A stretch of DNA of 64,000 nucleotides, from assembly GCA_019155185.1 (NCBI GenBank), contig CM032802.1, forward strand, positions 3,882,501 to 3,946,500, written 5' to 3'. Made by a program: the position numbers and the translations under genes. Positions 22,720 through 35,600 of the stretch are shown one piece after another; within the stretch, counting starts at the first letter, position 1, and the number at the start of each line of letters is the position of its first letter. This stretch comes from Beaufortia kweichowensis (lineage: Eukaryota; Chordata; Actinopteri; Cypriniformes; Gastromyzontidae). Below the pieces are notes generated by a model that had not been told where the DNA came from, did not search any database, and saw nothing but the letters and a program-made list of their open reading frames with translations.

Positions 22720-23480
22720 GTTGCTTTCATCTTACTTTGAAATTTGTTTTTATTTTAATGTCAAATATACTGCATGTACACCCAGCAGGACTGCAAAGGT
22801 GTTTGACACAGCACAGTTACACAACAGGTTTCTGGGGGTTAAAGCGTCACTTTCAGACCCCTTAATAAGCTCTTAATAAGTCTATGTCAGAGCTGTTGTG
22901 TTATATTTTGGTTTGTTATTTATGTTCATGTTTATAGCAAAAATGAATTATTTCATAAAAAGTTGTAGGGAAGTGTTGGTTGACTGGTAGTTTTTACTGG
23001 TATTTTAAATCTGCTGACATTCACATGTTTCTGTGTTATGTTAATATATGTATTGCTGCATACTATATTTGTAAATATCATTTGTTACTATTAAAACGGG
23101 AGAGTTAAGCTACTTTTTTGGTCTAACCACATGAAACAATACTTTAGTACTACGTTGGTATTTACTATGGTAAACTGTATTAAATTATATATTGTAGTTT
23201 ATTATAATAATTACTACATACAGCAGTACTGTTACACTATACAATTTTATGTATTAAGGTCTATCAACACAATCAAGTATATTGATAAGGTTTAAAATTA
23301 TATTAGTAATAACATACACGTCCCCTCAAGTAGACGTATCCATTATGTGTGCGTGTGAAATTGAGAGAAACAGAGGTGTGGAAAGAAAATAAAAAAAACT
23401 TTCATCCAGAGTTTGTCGGAAGTGAATGTTGGAGAGAAACGGCAATATGGGGACTTGAGGCGGCTGTAGCACTGCAGGCA
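22720..23480. other. prrg4-qser1 intergenic spacer
   Basis: AT-rich, no gene recognised. It grades into the CpG-rich qser1 promoter after about 23450. Confidence 0.5.
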
Positions 23481-23673
23481 GCTGTATGCGAGTTTCAGTG
23501 GGGGACACGAGCAGCGATTTCAGCCATCACACAGCACTACCACCAGCACCGCCGTCCGATCCCCCGGGACCGCGCTCACATCACAACACCTCTGCACGAA
23601 TATGTGACTTTATTCTGCTCGATTGAATGTGTAGCTGCATGCGGGGACGCGCGTCATTCCCGAGCCCAGGCGG
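23450..23673 (+). promoter_or_regulatory. qser1: qser1 CpG-rich promoter and 5' UTR
   Basis: A dense CpG patch (CCGTCCGATCCCCCGGGACCGCG, then GGGGACGCGCGTC) leads to the start codon. An in-frame TAG 39 nt upstream supports 23674 as the first usable ATG. CpG density continues through exon 1. Confidence 0.6.
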
Positions 23674-26600
23674 ATGATGGAGAGGAATTACCCGAGCTCC
23701 GGCTTTACAGAGTCGGTCACCGCGGCGGCGCAGACCGCGGGCTGGGCCTACAAAGCCAGGTACGAGAGGGCGGGTCACCTCCCGAAGAAAACTCCGGTGA
23801 TGGAGGCCTAGCCTAACACATACACACATAACAGCGTGTTAGAGAGGATTAAACGACGGCTTTGATTAAGTTAACACGATAATAGCTTCAGTTAGTCGCG
23901 ATGTTGTATTTACCTGTGCACAAATCACTTATCAGTTATAGTACGTCATTGACACTTATTGCAAAATTGCCGTTATTGTTTGTTATGATGTATGTGTTTG
24001 CACATGAAAGTGCAAGACGACGACTGTGGCGTGTTATTTTGTAATATATAAACTTGTGAAGTTGTCAGAAGTGTTTGCACACATGGGGAAGCTTGTAAAC
24101 AATTGATCGATCAGGGCTGGAGAAGGGCCACGTGTCTCCAACTTTGCAACTTTGTAAGTGTCTTGTTTAGATTGTGTTATCTGTCTTGCATGCATTATAT
24201 GGAAGTGCATGATATGTGTATATGCATACAATTGTCTCACTTTTCCAGTCAGTAATCGTCAGGTCTTCGATCTGCATGAGGTTTTAGCCATTAAAATATT
24301 GTAATAGTAAAAATGCATATCAGAAGGTAACTGTAAGTGCAAAACTGGTTATGCATGTGTCTCAAAACTTACTGATCTTGCTATAGATGAGATTTTTAGG
24401 CATAATATGTGCATACTGAGTCAGTACAGTTCATACACCTACACAAACTGAGCTCAGCTGACTGGTTCAATGCCTTTTAAGTCCAAAAATGATGTCTAGG
24501 TAGGCAGCACAAAGCTTTGAAACAAATCATATGTATCTGACTGATGGAAAGCTCCTGTGAGCAATATTTTGATTGACACACACCCACAAATATATCTTAG
24601 TAAGCCCTCATATAAGTCAACAATCTTGTTTTGAGATTTTTTTAATGAAGTGTTTGTAAGCATTAGTGTGTCATTAAGAATGAACTGATCATTATCACAA
24701 AATGAAGCGTGATTGGTCAGGATCAAGTGTTTATAATGCATCTCTTCATATTGTAAAATTGTGTGTTATCTTATCAGAAGTACAAGCTTCAGGAGGTTTG
24801 GCAGCCTGAAGCTCATATAAATATTACAGTCTTTTATAAATATTACAATATTAAAGTCTTAGCATGCAAATAATTGTCTGGCCAGTGTGTTGACGTTGAT
24901 TACAAAAGACATGGTTTTTGTCCATTAGCACACAGGGTTTTCGAGGGTTGTGTTAAAATGTAAACATTGACACCACACATCAGAAATCAATGGCTGCAAT
25001 TGAACTTTATGGACTGGAGCTTTTGCTATTTTTGCCTTCAATCACATTTGCTCTTAAAAGAGATTTTAGGAAATTTTTCCACACAAGAACATATTTATTA
25101 TGTAATCTCCATTTTATATAAAGATATACATAATGATGTGTGTTGCAAATGCTATTTCATATCTCGTTTCGTGCATTTTATAATGCAGCAAAATTTAGTT
25201 GCTCGGCAGATGCACTTAAAGCTAAAGTGTGTTTGAGTGTGTTTGGTGTGACAGTATGTGTTGAATTTATATTCTTTAACAGTTATGAATGTGACTGATC
25301 AGTATAGCAAATAAGGCACAATACATTAAAATTATGGGAATCGCAATATGCACATCGCAGTAATTTGCTACAACATGTACAGTAAAACATGTCTTTTCAT
25401 TATCAGAAGTTGTAATGATGCGTCCTTTTCCAATATTGTATATGAAACACATATGTTGATGATGTAATTTCCTCAATATTGTGCAGCACTTTGCAAAATG
25501 TCCAAAACAGACTTCTAAATCTCATCGGATGCAGTAAATCACCCAAATGATTTACTGCATCCGATGAGATTTAGAAGTCTGTTTTGGACATTTTGCAAAT
25601 GTTTTGTCTGATGTTTTGTGCATATTGGCATACTACACAATATAGGTTTAAACAAGTTTCATGTCCTTGCTATGTGTATATATAGTTTGCATTGACCACA
25701 GTCGTTACACATAGAAATATCAGCTTTTTTTAGCTTTGAAACAGATTCCACTTTTGTATGGGAGGAAACAGGTTTATATCATCAAGTTGTGAAGTGTCCG
25801 CTTAGTAGACAGATATCTAACATTTCAGAGCTTATTTTTGATTTCATTTTACAGAAATCTCCAGGTGCTGCTACATATTGGTACATACCATGTTTACCAC
25901 AGACATATATATAACACCTAGACGTGACATTGGCCACTGGATCGCCGCCATCTTAGCTAGGTCAACGTTTCCATAACTCATTACTGGACTGGAGAAAAAT
26001 GCCTGTTTCATGTGTTGCTTGGGGCTGTGCAAGCCACCACACAATTTAAAACAGTTTTCGGGAAGTTACCTTTCACATGTAAGACTGAAAATAGTTTTTG
26101 TTTGTTTTTGATCATTGAATCATTTTGTTGAACTAATGGCCATAAGAGTCAGACTATTAATAGCTAGCGATATCGCTATTTACCTGTGAGTCGAGTTTTT
26201 AAATTCTTTCAGAAATAGTTTCAGCTTTTGTTATATTTTCTATTATAAAATAAATTGCCTGTAACTGAGATAATTCATTTATACTGCAGTTTTTCTCTCA
26301 AAATCGAGTATGCCAACCTACTAGTTCTATGTATTATTATTATTATACATATATGCAATATACATATTACTATTATCAATCTATTATGATATTATATTAT
26401 GGCAGTATTCACAGTATTTATTTTATTGTTATTGTTGTTCTGCAATTGATTTATTTATGATTGACTGAGTCTGAAAATTTTGACTGTTGTCCATAGTTAT
26501 TCATATAGTTATACTACTGTACATATTATTTGCTATTTCATATTTATACTATATTACAAATATATTTAATGCACTGTTGTTGTACCAGAGAGGATCCAGC

Positions 26601-29600
26601 TCTGCTGTTTACTCGCACTTAATTCAAGGGGACTCATGCCCTAGCCAATATGGCGGGCACATTGACGTATCGCAGCAACGGACAGAAGCAGCCAATGTCG
26701 CGTCTAGGTATTATATATATGTCTATGGTATTTACATAGGTTATTGGCATACCATGGCTCTATGATTTTATTTTTACTATCACAGTATGCTATACGTCAA
26801 CATATTAGTGGTATCGGTAAAATCAGTGTAACAGAAGTTTTCTTATAGCTTAATATTCTCACAACAATTTGGATAATGACTGGTAGGATGGTACATCAGC
26901 ACTTTCAAGGCTTTGATATATAAACTGGCATTTCTGGTCGTTTTTCCACTTTTCCACAATATCGCTATAGTTGTGGTGTAAATTTTAGATTTGTCTCATA
27001 TGCTGGTATACAAATGTGCCTGTCTTTAGTAAGGATACAATGATCCTTGTGTGAATTCATTAAAAATAAGTTGTCTTGGTGTTTCATGATTAATGAGTGA
27101 TACTTGTTCTGTTTTACAGCTCAAGTTATGTTTCTACTCAGCTTGACTCTGAACTTCTCCAACGGCAGACCTTTGCTCCTAGCCACCAGCCCCCTACGTT
27201 CACTGCCACCCACCACAGCACAGGTGAACACACTACTAAGACTGCATGTTGGCCCTCCAAGAACAGAATTGCCCATCCAAACCCTATTCCAAACAGTAGG
27301 CAACATGATGATGCCTTGAAAGATTCCTCTTGTGTCAGCACTGCTTACATCCCTTATGGATTCAGTCTAATGACTATGTTGTTATGTTTATTTTTCGCCT
27401 ATTAGAGTATTTTGCAGTAAGTCTGGTAGCAAGCCTTCATCAGAGTCTGTTGATGAGTGCTTTGTCAAAGAGGGGGTGTTTTAAATCAGTTACAAGTAAG
27501 TTAGCTTAGTATGTTTCTCAACAGCATCATTGCCATAGTGTCTTATCTGTCTGTGATATCTCTCTATTAGGAGTGTTTGACTCAAATCAGCAAAGCACAG
27601 CCAGCAGCAACACTACTGAATCTTCAGTAATGAACTTCCTCTCTACTATTGAATCTCGAGGCCTTCAGGCTGGATCTGCAGGGTCTGCTCTTCTCCCTCC
27701 ATTTAGAAGCTCCTCATGGCAAACTGGTAAATATAAGTAATGTCTGAAATCAACCGCTTGAGTTGTCTGCTACAAGAATATATATGGGAATAAAGACATA
27801 ACATTATAAGTCCTTCTTTAATGTGTTTCTGTTGCAGGTGCCAGCTGCTCAACAGAACTTTATCTCACCGGAGCCCTTCATCCATCGGGAACTTTCCCCA
27901 CATCCTATCAGCACCCCAGTGCCTTTCCCACCAGAAATTTCACCACTACATCAGCACTCGCTGTTCCAGATAGCACATTCAGCTCTTCAAATGGTCTGTT
28001 ATCCACTAATGACCCTCTCCTACAGCTCAAATCCTCTCAGAGCACTGTGCCAACCGCACTTGCTTTCGACCGTCTTGGTGGTACGTCTCTAAGTGCTGGC
28101 TTGCCACCCCAGTCCTCTACATATCGCTCAGCACAAGAATCTGCCCCACACCTCCTTCAGCCTCAATTTAGCCTGCTTCCCACAGCCTTGGGCAACCCCC
28201 AGCAATCTCCTCAGCCTTATGGTGGCCCGATTTTCTCAGGCTCCATCGAACGAGCACTTCAGCGTGAATGTAGTGTTATCAAGCACCTTCAGCGGCCTTC
28301 CAGCACCCAGCCAGTCCAGGAACAACTGGCTGGCAGTGCTCAGCACTCCCTACAGGGTTACCTGCATGATAACGGAGACATTGTATATCAACAGGACCCT
28401 TCTCCTCACACACCGGTACCTTGCAGTCCAGTAGGCGATCCTTCACAAACTGTTAACAGCAGTACACAGCAGAAGACTGCTTCTCAAGCAGCATTGCAGC
28501 TAACCCAGGCCTATGTGTCTTCTGTTTCCTCTCCTGTGTTTTCCAGCTCATCTGGACTAAAGGTTAACGAAGGTTCTTCCAAAATAGCTCAACATCCCAA
28601 TGACAACACAGACACTCGCATCCAAACAAGCTCACCAGGTTTGCATCAGCAGAGCTTCCCATCCCCTGTCCACAAACAAAGCTCAGTAATCGCTAGCCAG
28701 TCACAACCGTACACATCTACACAGCTTTCAGGCCTTGTGTCCGCTAGCGCCCCACATTGTTACATCACCTCTCCAAGCCTGACAAGTAATTTAAACCAAA
28801 CACAGGCCTTCTCATCTTCCATTTACAAGACTCTCCCATCATTTGCTAGTTTGTCTGAAGCTCCGACATCTGTGAACCAGTCTCTTGTTTACTCTTCCAG
28901 TCAGCCACAGGATTTACCACCTGCAGGTCACAGGGAGGGGTATGAGACACGGGTCCAAACTCTTTGCATGATAAGTCCTTCTCAGAGCTACTCTTCCAGC
29001 CACTCTCAGGTTTTGCCAACCATAAGTTTCTATACCCAAGGGCCAGCATCTACTGGCATCCCTTCACAGAACTTCTTACCGGGTCATGGGCGAAGTTTAT
29101 CATCTACTAACTCAAACCAGGACTATGTCCTAATGCAGCCTTCTATAAGTAACAAGACTGATAGTGCCCTATTACCACAAAAGTATTTATCGGTCAATTC
29201 ATCAACATCCTCTTCTGTCTCCCAGACCCAAGCCTTATCAAATGACCAGTCTTCGTTGGAGATAAAAACAGCATATGGGAAAAGTGAACAAGGTGAACAA
29301 ATGTTTCTTTCCTCTAAAGAAACCTCGGGGGAACTTACTATTGAGGACGTGCAGGCATTACAAAAAAGCTCTATGGGGACCTCTCCTCAAAGCCTTTTAC
29401 AAAATGAAACTGAAGCACAAAATGGCACAAAAAATGTAGTTTATATACTTCCAAAGACGGAAGACAGACACAACACGCATAGTGTAATTCAGAGAATTAC
29501 AGAGTGTAATTCTCGATCTGATGAGCAGATTGTAGGCCTTACACAGTTGGAAACCCCAAAGGATGAAAGAATGATTTCTACAAGCCAACATCTTCAGCTG

Positions 29601-32600
29601 GCTACCAGTGCTGATACTCACTCCAACTCCAAGAGTAACTCTTTATTGATGCACTCCACCCATGCACCCTTAAATGCTGACCAGCTGAAACAGCATACTT
29701 TACTTCTTAAAGGACCCAGTTCTCAGCAGCAGAACCATCAAGGTCAGATTATCAGAGTTCAACAGGCAGATCCCAGACAATTGTCTGAGGACCAGACCCA
29801 GTTCATCCGAGTTCCCAGTGCCCAAGTTCTGCTAGAGCCCTCTCACATGATTGTTCTCCAACAGCCTGTGCTCGCATCAGGACAGAATCAGCCCAAGCAA
29901 ACTATGTATATGCAGTCTGTACCAGTCCAGTATCTACAGCAGGTTGTTACTCACCAAGTCCCCAATTCAGCAGAGTCCACTAAACAGGACCAACCACAAA
30001 AAGACAACTTCAGCCTGTCCAATCCTCAGGACACAAAGCAGAATTTTACCCTGAGTTCTGTATGCTTTCCTGAGTCCATGTTATTGGCAGATGAAAGGAA
30101 CATTCTCTCTAGCGTTGATGACATTCTGGCTGCCACCGCAGCTGCCTGTGGCGTTACACCACAGGACTTTGTCAAATCTGCGTCCAATGAGGGCAACATG
30201 TCATCAGCAAGCAATTCAACAGACTCCAAGTGTCATTTTCAGTCAGTTGAGAACAGGCGTAATAGTTTCCCATCTCAGCATATGATAATTGGTAACTCAC
30301 AAACCATAACTATAAATGGTTCTCAGATCTTGTTCCCTAAAGAAGAAGCAGGTGGACACCAGGTATTTACACTCTCAGATTCTCATAACCAACAGGAGGT
30401 TAGCAACAGCTCTTCACAAGAAGTAACAGACAAAGTAGTAATTTCCCATGAGCATATTGATGGGTTACCCAAAGGCCATTTTATAGACTCCAGCAATGGC
30501 TCTGCTCTGAATGCTAATGGAATTGCTATTAGCAATACAGTCTCCTCTGATTTTCAGTTGGCTAGTCAGGAGTATAGCCCATCTGACCATGGGAACTCTG
30601 AAAATCTGTCAAGTAATAAGTTTCAGACAAAGGTAACAAAAATCAGTAAAGGAGATAATGGTCCAATTGAAGGTCTTCCAAAAAAACGATCCAAGTCAAA
30701 AGGTTCATCCAAGCTGTCTGTTGAAGATGAAAATGGTCAACCCAAATCTCAGAAGAGAACCTCTCAAGCTAAGCGACAAAATTCCAGTGCGAATGAGGCA
30801 AGTTCAAATTCCACCTCTGAGGTTTGCCCTGATAACTACCAACAGCAGGAGAGAATGAATCAAAAGTTAAGAGAGGTTGAGGAAAAACAGCCAGAGGTTA
30901 AAACTGGATTCTTGGGCTCTTTTCTGGATTTCCTTAAATCTGGACCCAGACAGCACCTTTCATCTCCACCAATACGTTCACCCAGTCGCACTAGAAAGCC
31001 TTCTGTCTCCAAAAGGACTCCTAATCCATTACTTAAACCTCCACCTCCTTCAACACCGTTGACACCTCCTGTTGACTCTCATAGTGTCATTTCTACAAAG
31101 CGACTTGATGAAGAGCTGCAGAAGAACCTGGAAACACTACCATCCTTTTCTTCTGATGAAGATGATTCAGTGGGGAAGAACCAAGATCTTCAAATGAGCA
31201 TTACTTCGGCACTCTCATCTTTAGACGAGCCTTTAGACAAAAAGCAGAAGTTGGGTATGTGTTTAAGTTTTATGTTCAAAGGTTTTAATAAGTTTCTTAG
31301 TGTTGATGACTACTGATATTGTGACAACTCTAGTTGTAATACTCTCCTGTTCCAACATCAACATTCAGGTGACAACACAAAGCACATGCAGACCTCTAGC
31401 ATACAGTCTACTGACATCAAACCACAGGATCAACAGAAGACTGTACAGATGTCTGCTGAGGAACTGTTGAAAGGCGTACCTCCAGACAAGCTAGCTTTGA
31501 AACTGACCACAGTTGCTATAGAGGGCCTGATGGACGATGAGCTGTCAGATAGTGGAGGGGAGGGCATGTACCGGGAGAGGGATGAGTTTGTGGTTAAGAA
31601 TGAGGACATTGAAAGACTGAGGGTAAGTTGGCACTTTTCAGGCATTGGCTTGTATTTTATGGAGCTTGCCATGGAGAATGTCAGATTATGTGGTTTGTTA
31701 AAAACTGGTGTGCTGTTATTTTTTCTGGTACTTTTTATACATCATAAGGGACTTGCTGTATTCATGACCTTTGACTTTATTGCTATCACTGTTTGAAACA
31801 TAACACTGCAAGTAACTTATTTATCAATTTTACACTTTTTGAACACTTATTGTTCTTTTGTCAACCAAACAAGTGTGACCCTATATTTACAAAACATAAT
31901 ATCATGTAAATGCTGTTTTAATGTGACCAATATTATCAAAACTTCTAAAAGAAATTTAATTATCCCAGTATTTTTGCTTCTTGTTTTAGTTTTATATATT
32001 CAGATATTTCAGATATTGTCTTTGTAGGTATTTATTACTTTTGTATAACAAATAGCTTGTAGTGTTTTATAATTATAATAAGTCGCTTTATATAAAGACG
32101 TCTGCTGAATGACTAATAAAAATGTAACATAAATCTACAGAACTCTAAATTATAGTTTACCAGTCGTTTATAGTCATCATTTATTCACTCTCATGTTCCT
32201 CAAAACTAAAGATATTTCATGGTTTTCATGGTTCAATGGTTTTGTGTTCATGCAATGGAAGTCAATGAGGCTCAGTGTTGTTTGGTTATCAACATTCTTC
32301 AAAATATCTTCTTTTGTGTTCTGCAGAAGAAAGAAAGTCATACAGGTTTGAAATAACATCTGGGTGAAAAGATGATGAAAGAACTTTATTTTTCATTAAT
32401 GTAAATGTATTGTAAATCTAAATGCATTGTATTCTGAAGTTTTGTTTTTATATGTTCAAAAAATAATCATTACTAGCCAAGCTTGTATGAATTACAAACA
32501 ACCCACTTGTTAAATAAGATAAAACTTTTGACATCACTTGGTGATGTATTAGTTTAGGCTGGTGGAAGATAAGTCCTCTTTTTACTCACCCCACTGTGTA

Positions 32601-35600
32601 TTACAGACATTAGGCAGACTGTTGTCATTAAACTCTTTGTCGTCATAAACGTTTGATCTACATTGTGGCCTGTTTTGTGTTTTGCGTACAGATCACAATG
32701 ACAGCAGGGGTCGAACCACCAGCCATATGGAAAGTTCAGAAAGCCCTGCTGCAGAAATTCGTACCAGAGCTTAGGGATGGCAGACGGGTGTTCTTTGCCA
32801 CCAACAGTGTAAGTGCCACTCTAAAGCATTAATGAGCTTTCGATACATATCTTCATGTGCTGTAACTGAAGGTAGTGTTGTATTCTCTTCACAGTATTTG
32901 GGATACTTTGGTGATGCCAAGTCCTTGTACAGGCGAGTGTACGTCAAATTTCTTGACACTGTCAACAAGCGAGAATACGTTCGAGTCTGCAGCAGGAAAC
33001 CAAGATGCAAACCCATGCATTCAATGAGGTACAGACCGAATCTTTGAATATTTGGGGCGTTCCCCTGAATGCATTCGTTTCATGTGTGTCAAATGGATGT
33101 CTTAGTTATTTTTAGTTATGTTTGTGATAAATGATGACCAGTCAGTTAAATCAGTTTAGATATTACAGCAGCTATAGCTTCACATTTGTTAATAAACATT
33201 ATTTATTAGCAATGCATTAGCTCGGATGTGTTTAGTTTTATTTCTAGCTGTGCCAAGCTATGGGCTGCTGTTGTGCAATCCCACTCATTCAGATACTTCT
33301 TAGTACATTCCCCTGCTAGTCTGTTTAATGTCTCCCTGATCTCGAGCTGATCGCGCTCATTACTTTCGAAGAAGCAGTCAGCTTGCAGTTAATCACTGTA
33401 AAATCATGCTTTAAACATAAAAAAGCTTCAAAAACGTGGGTATTTCAACCACCAAATATTGACATCTGAGCTATCAGTATGGTGAAAACCATTTCTTTAT
33501 GGTAAGGTTGACATTTGCGTGGAGTTGCCCAAATAATGCCACACAAAAGTATTACAATCTGAATTGACTTTTAACTCGTATTTTGTTTTTTTGTACTCAG
33601 AGGTTCTCAGGCTAAAGCTCTGCTGGCCCAGCGATTCACAAGCGTCACTGTGTCAGACTCTCCCACACAGAAAACTACACAACAGAAATGTCTGTCTAAA
33701 CCAAGACCCAAGCAGCTAAAAGCCAAGGCTGAACCTCCACCCAAAAAGAGAAAGAAATGGAAAGAGGAGTTTAGCACATCACCCTGCAGCTCCTCACCAG
33801 AGGCTGTGAGTGACGATGATGGTGAGACTCAAATGATTTCAGATACTGTGGCTCACTGTACGTTTTGCCACTGATATATTTTTTATCTTCATATTAAGCT
33901 GCATATTAACTTTGGATCTCATAACTCTGCAGGGTGTTTCACAAACTTATCTTTAAGTGGGTTGAAGTCAGATGATGTCAAACTGCTCAAATTATAAATC
34001 ATTATTATAAGCTTATCATTGTGAATCATGGTAATGTAAGGAGACAGTTTTAAACACTGATTTCTATGTACTTGCTTAATATTATAACCAAAATGTTACA
34101 GATTTTGTTTGCTTTAGTCCAATCCTATCCCCATCTTTTGTTTTTAGAGTTTACACCTCCAGTTCCTTTCGCCTCTCGCTTTCTGAACACCAGAACGATG
34201 AAAGAGACCTTCAAAAGCTTCGTAGAGCTGCTGATCGGTGTTGCCCTGGATGCAGATATCATGAACGCCCTGGAGAGAGAGAACGGTGAGAAAAATCGAA
34301 CTGTTTTGTAGCAGTTATGTTTACTTGTGATAATAAATATTGTGTTTGGTTGTTGATCTGCTCCTGTATTCAGATGAGCTGTTGTTGCCTCACATGAAGA
34401 GGGTGGATGGGATGATCATAGACAACAGACGGAGACTGCTGCCCAAACTGCGCATGGGTCAGATCTTCAAAGTGAGTCATGATGAGTCACTGTTGTTTAT
34501 TCTGCATACGGTATTTCATAGGCATGCTTTAGCCAACAGTAGCTATGTTTACATACAGCCTAATAATGCATTAATAATTCTGATGATAACCAAGCATTCG
34601 TGCAAATACCTGTTTGAAGGTTTAAAGGAAGGTTATGTTTGAGTCAGATACAAATTTCTATTCAGTGTAAAGAAAACTTTGAATGTCCACTGGAAATGTC
34701 CACCTTTTAAAATCCCACCTTTCAAATATTTGTAAGTCGCTTTGGATAAAAGCGTCAGCTAAACGCCTAAATGTAAATGTCAAAGTCATGTCATCCAACT
34801 CAATGTCAGCCATCTAAAACATGTGACTTGATCAACAGGTGAGCCAATGATGCCTCATTGGCTGTAATAAACTCTTGTTTCAGTCATATCTGTTAGATGA
34901 TACAAAACAGAAAAATCCTTTGTGACATGCTAAATATTATGTGTGTGTTCTGTTGTGTGTAAATGGTAGTGTATTTGCTTTTCACACTTTTTCGTCTTGT
35001 ATATTTAAAGTATTGCCTGTTTATTAATGCGTTTCCAGTACAGCAGCTTTGTATCAATAAAAATTGTGAAAAGCGCTAAACAAATTAAAGGTAATAAGGA
35101 CAAAAAGACAAATAAAACATATTTCTAAGCATTACGAAGACCAGCCAGTTATTCAATTGACATGACCAATTTCTTTTTCGAAAAAAAAATTAATTTGCAC
35201 ATTTTGAAATGGGAATAAATGGCTCAGGTTAATTAAAAACTGCACATTAACGTTACTAAGATGTGATATGTTTGTGTATGATGTTCCTCTTTGTCAGAAT
35301 GCGTTGGACAGCTTTCCCGAGCTTTCTGTGGTATCAGAGCTGAACACAGACTGTGACACCCCTGTTTTTAAAGTGAGACTTAGTGGAAGAGCGTACAACA
35401 GGAAAACCCTGAAGCCCTCCAAATCCCCCAGCAAACTTCCCCTGGTGAGTTTTATACATTCAGTGATGTGTTAATAGCTGGTGGTATACAACATTTTTGA
35501 CCACTAGGAGGTATGCCACACTGACTTTCAGTCCCCCTTTAGACACCACTGTCATTGTGACACAACAGTCTTTTATCCCTCTATTCATTTTTCTCTCTTG

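Noticed and set aside
23349..23816. 155-codon plus-strand frame
   Set aside because: It overlaps the qser1 5' UTR and first exon in another frame; the CpG-rich composition alone keeps it open.
28093..28434. Second long plus-strand frame inside qser1 exon 4
   Set aside because: Out-of-frame shadow of the Q/S-rich coding sequence, with no start context or conservation argument.
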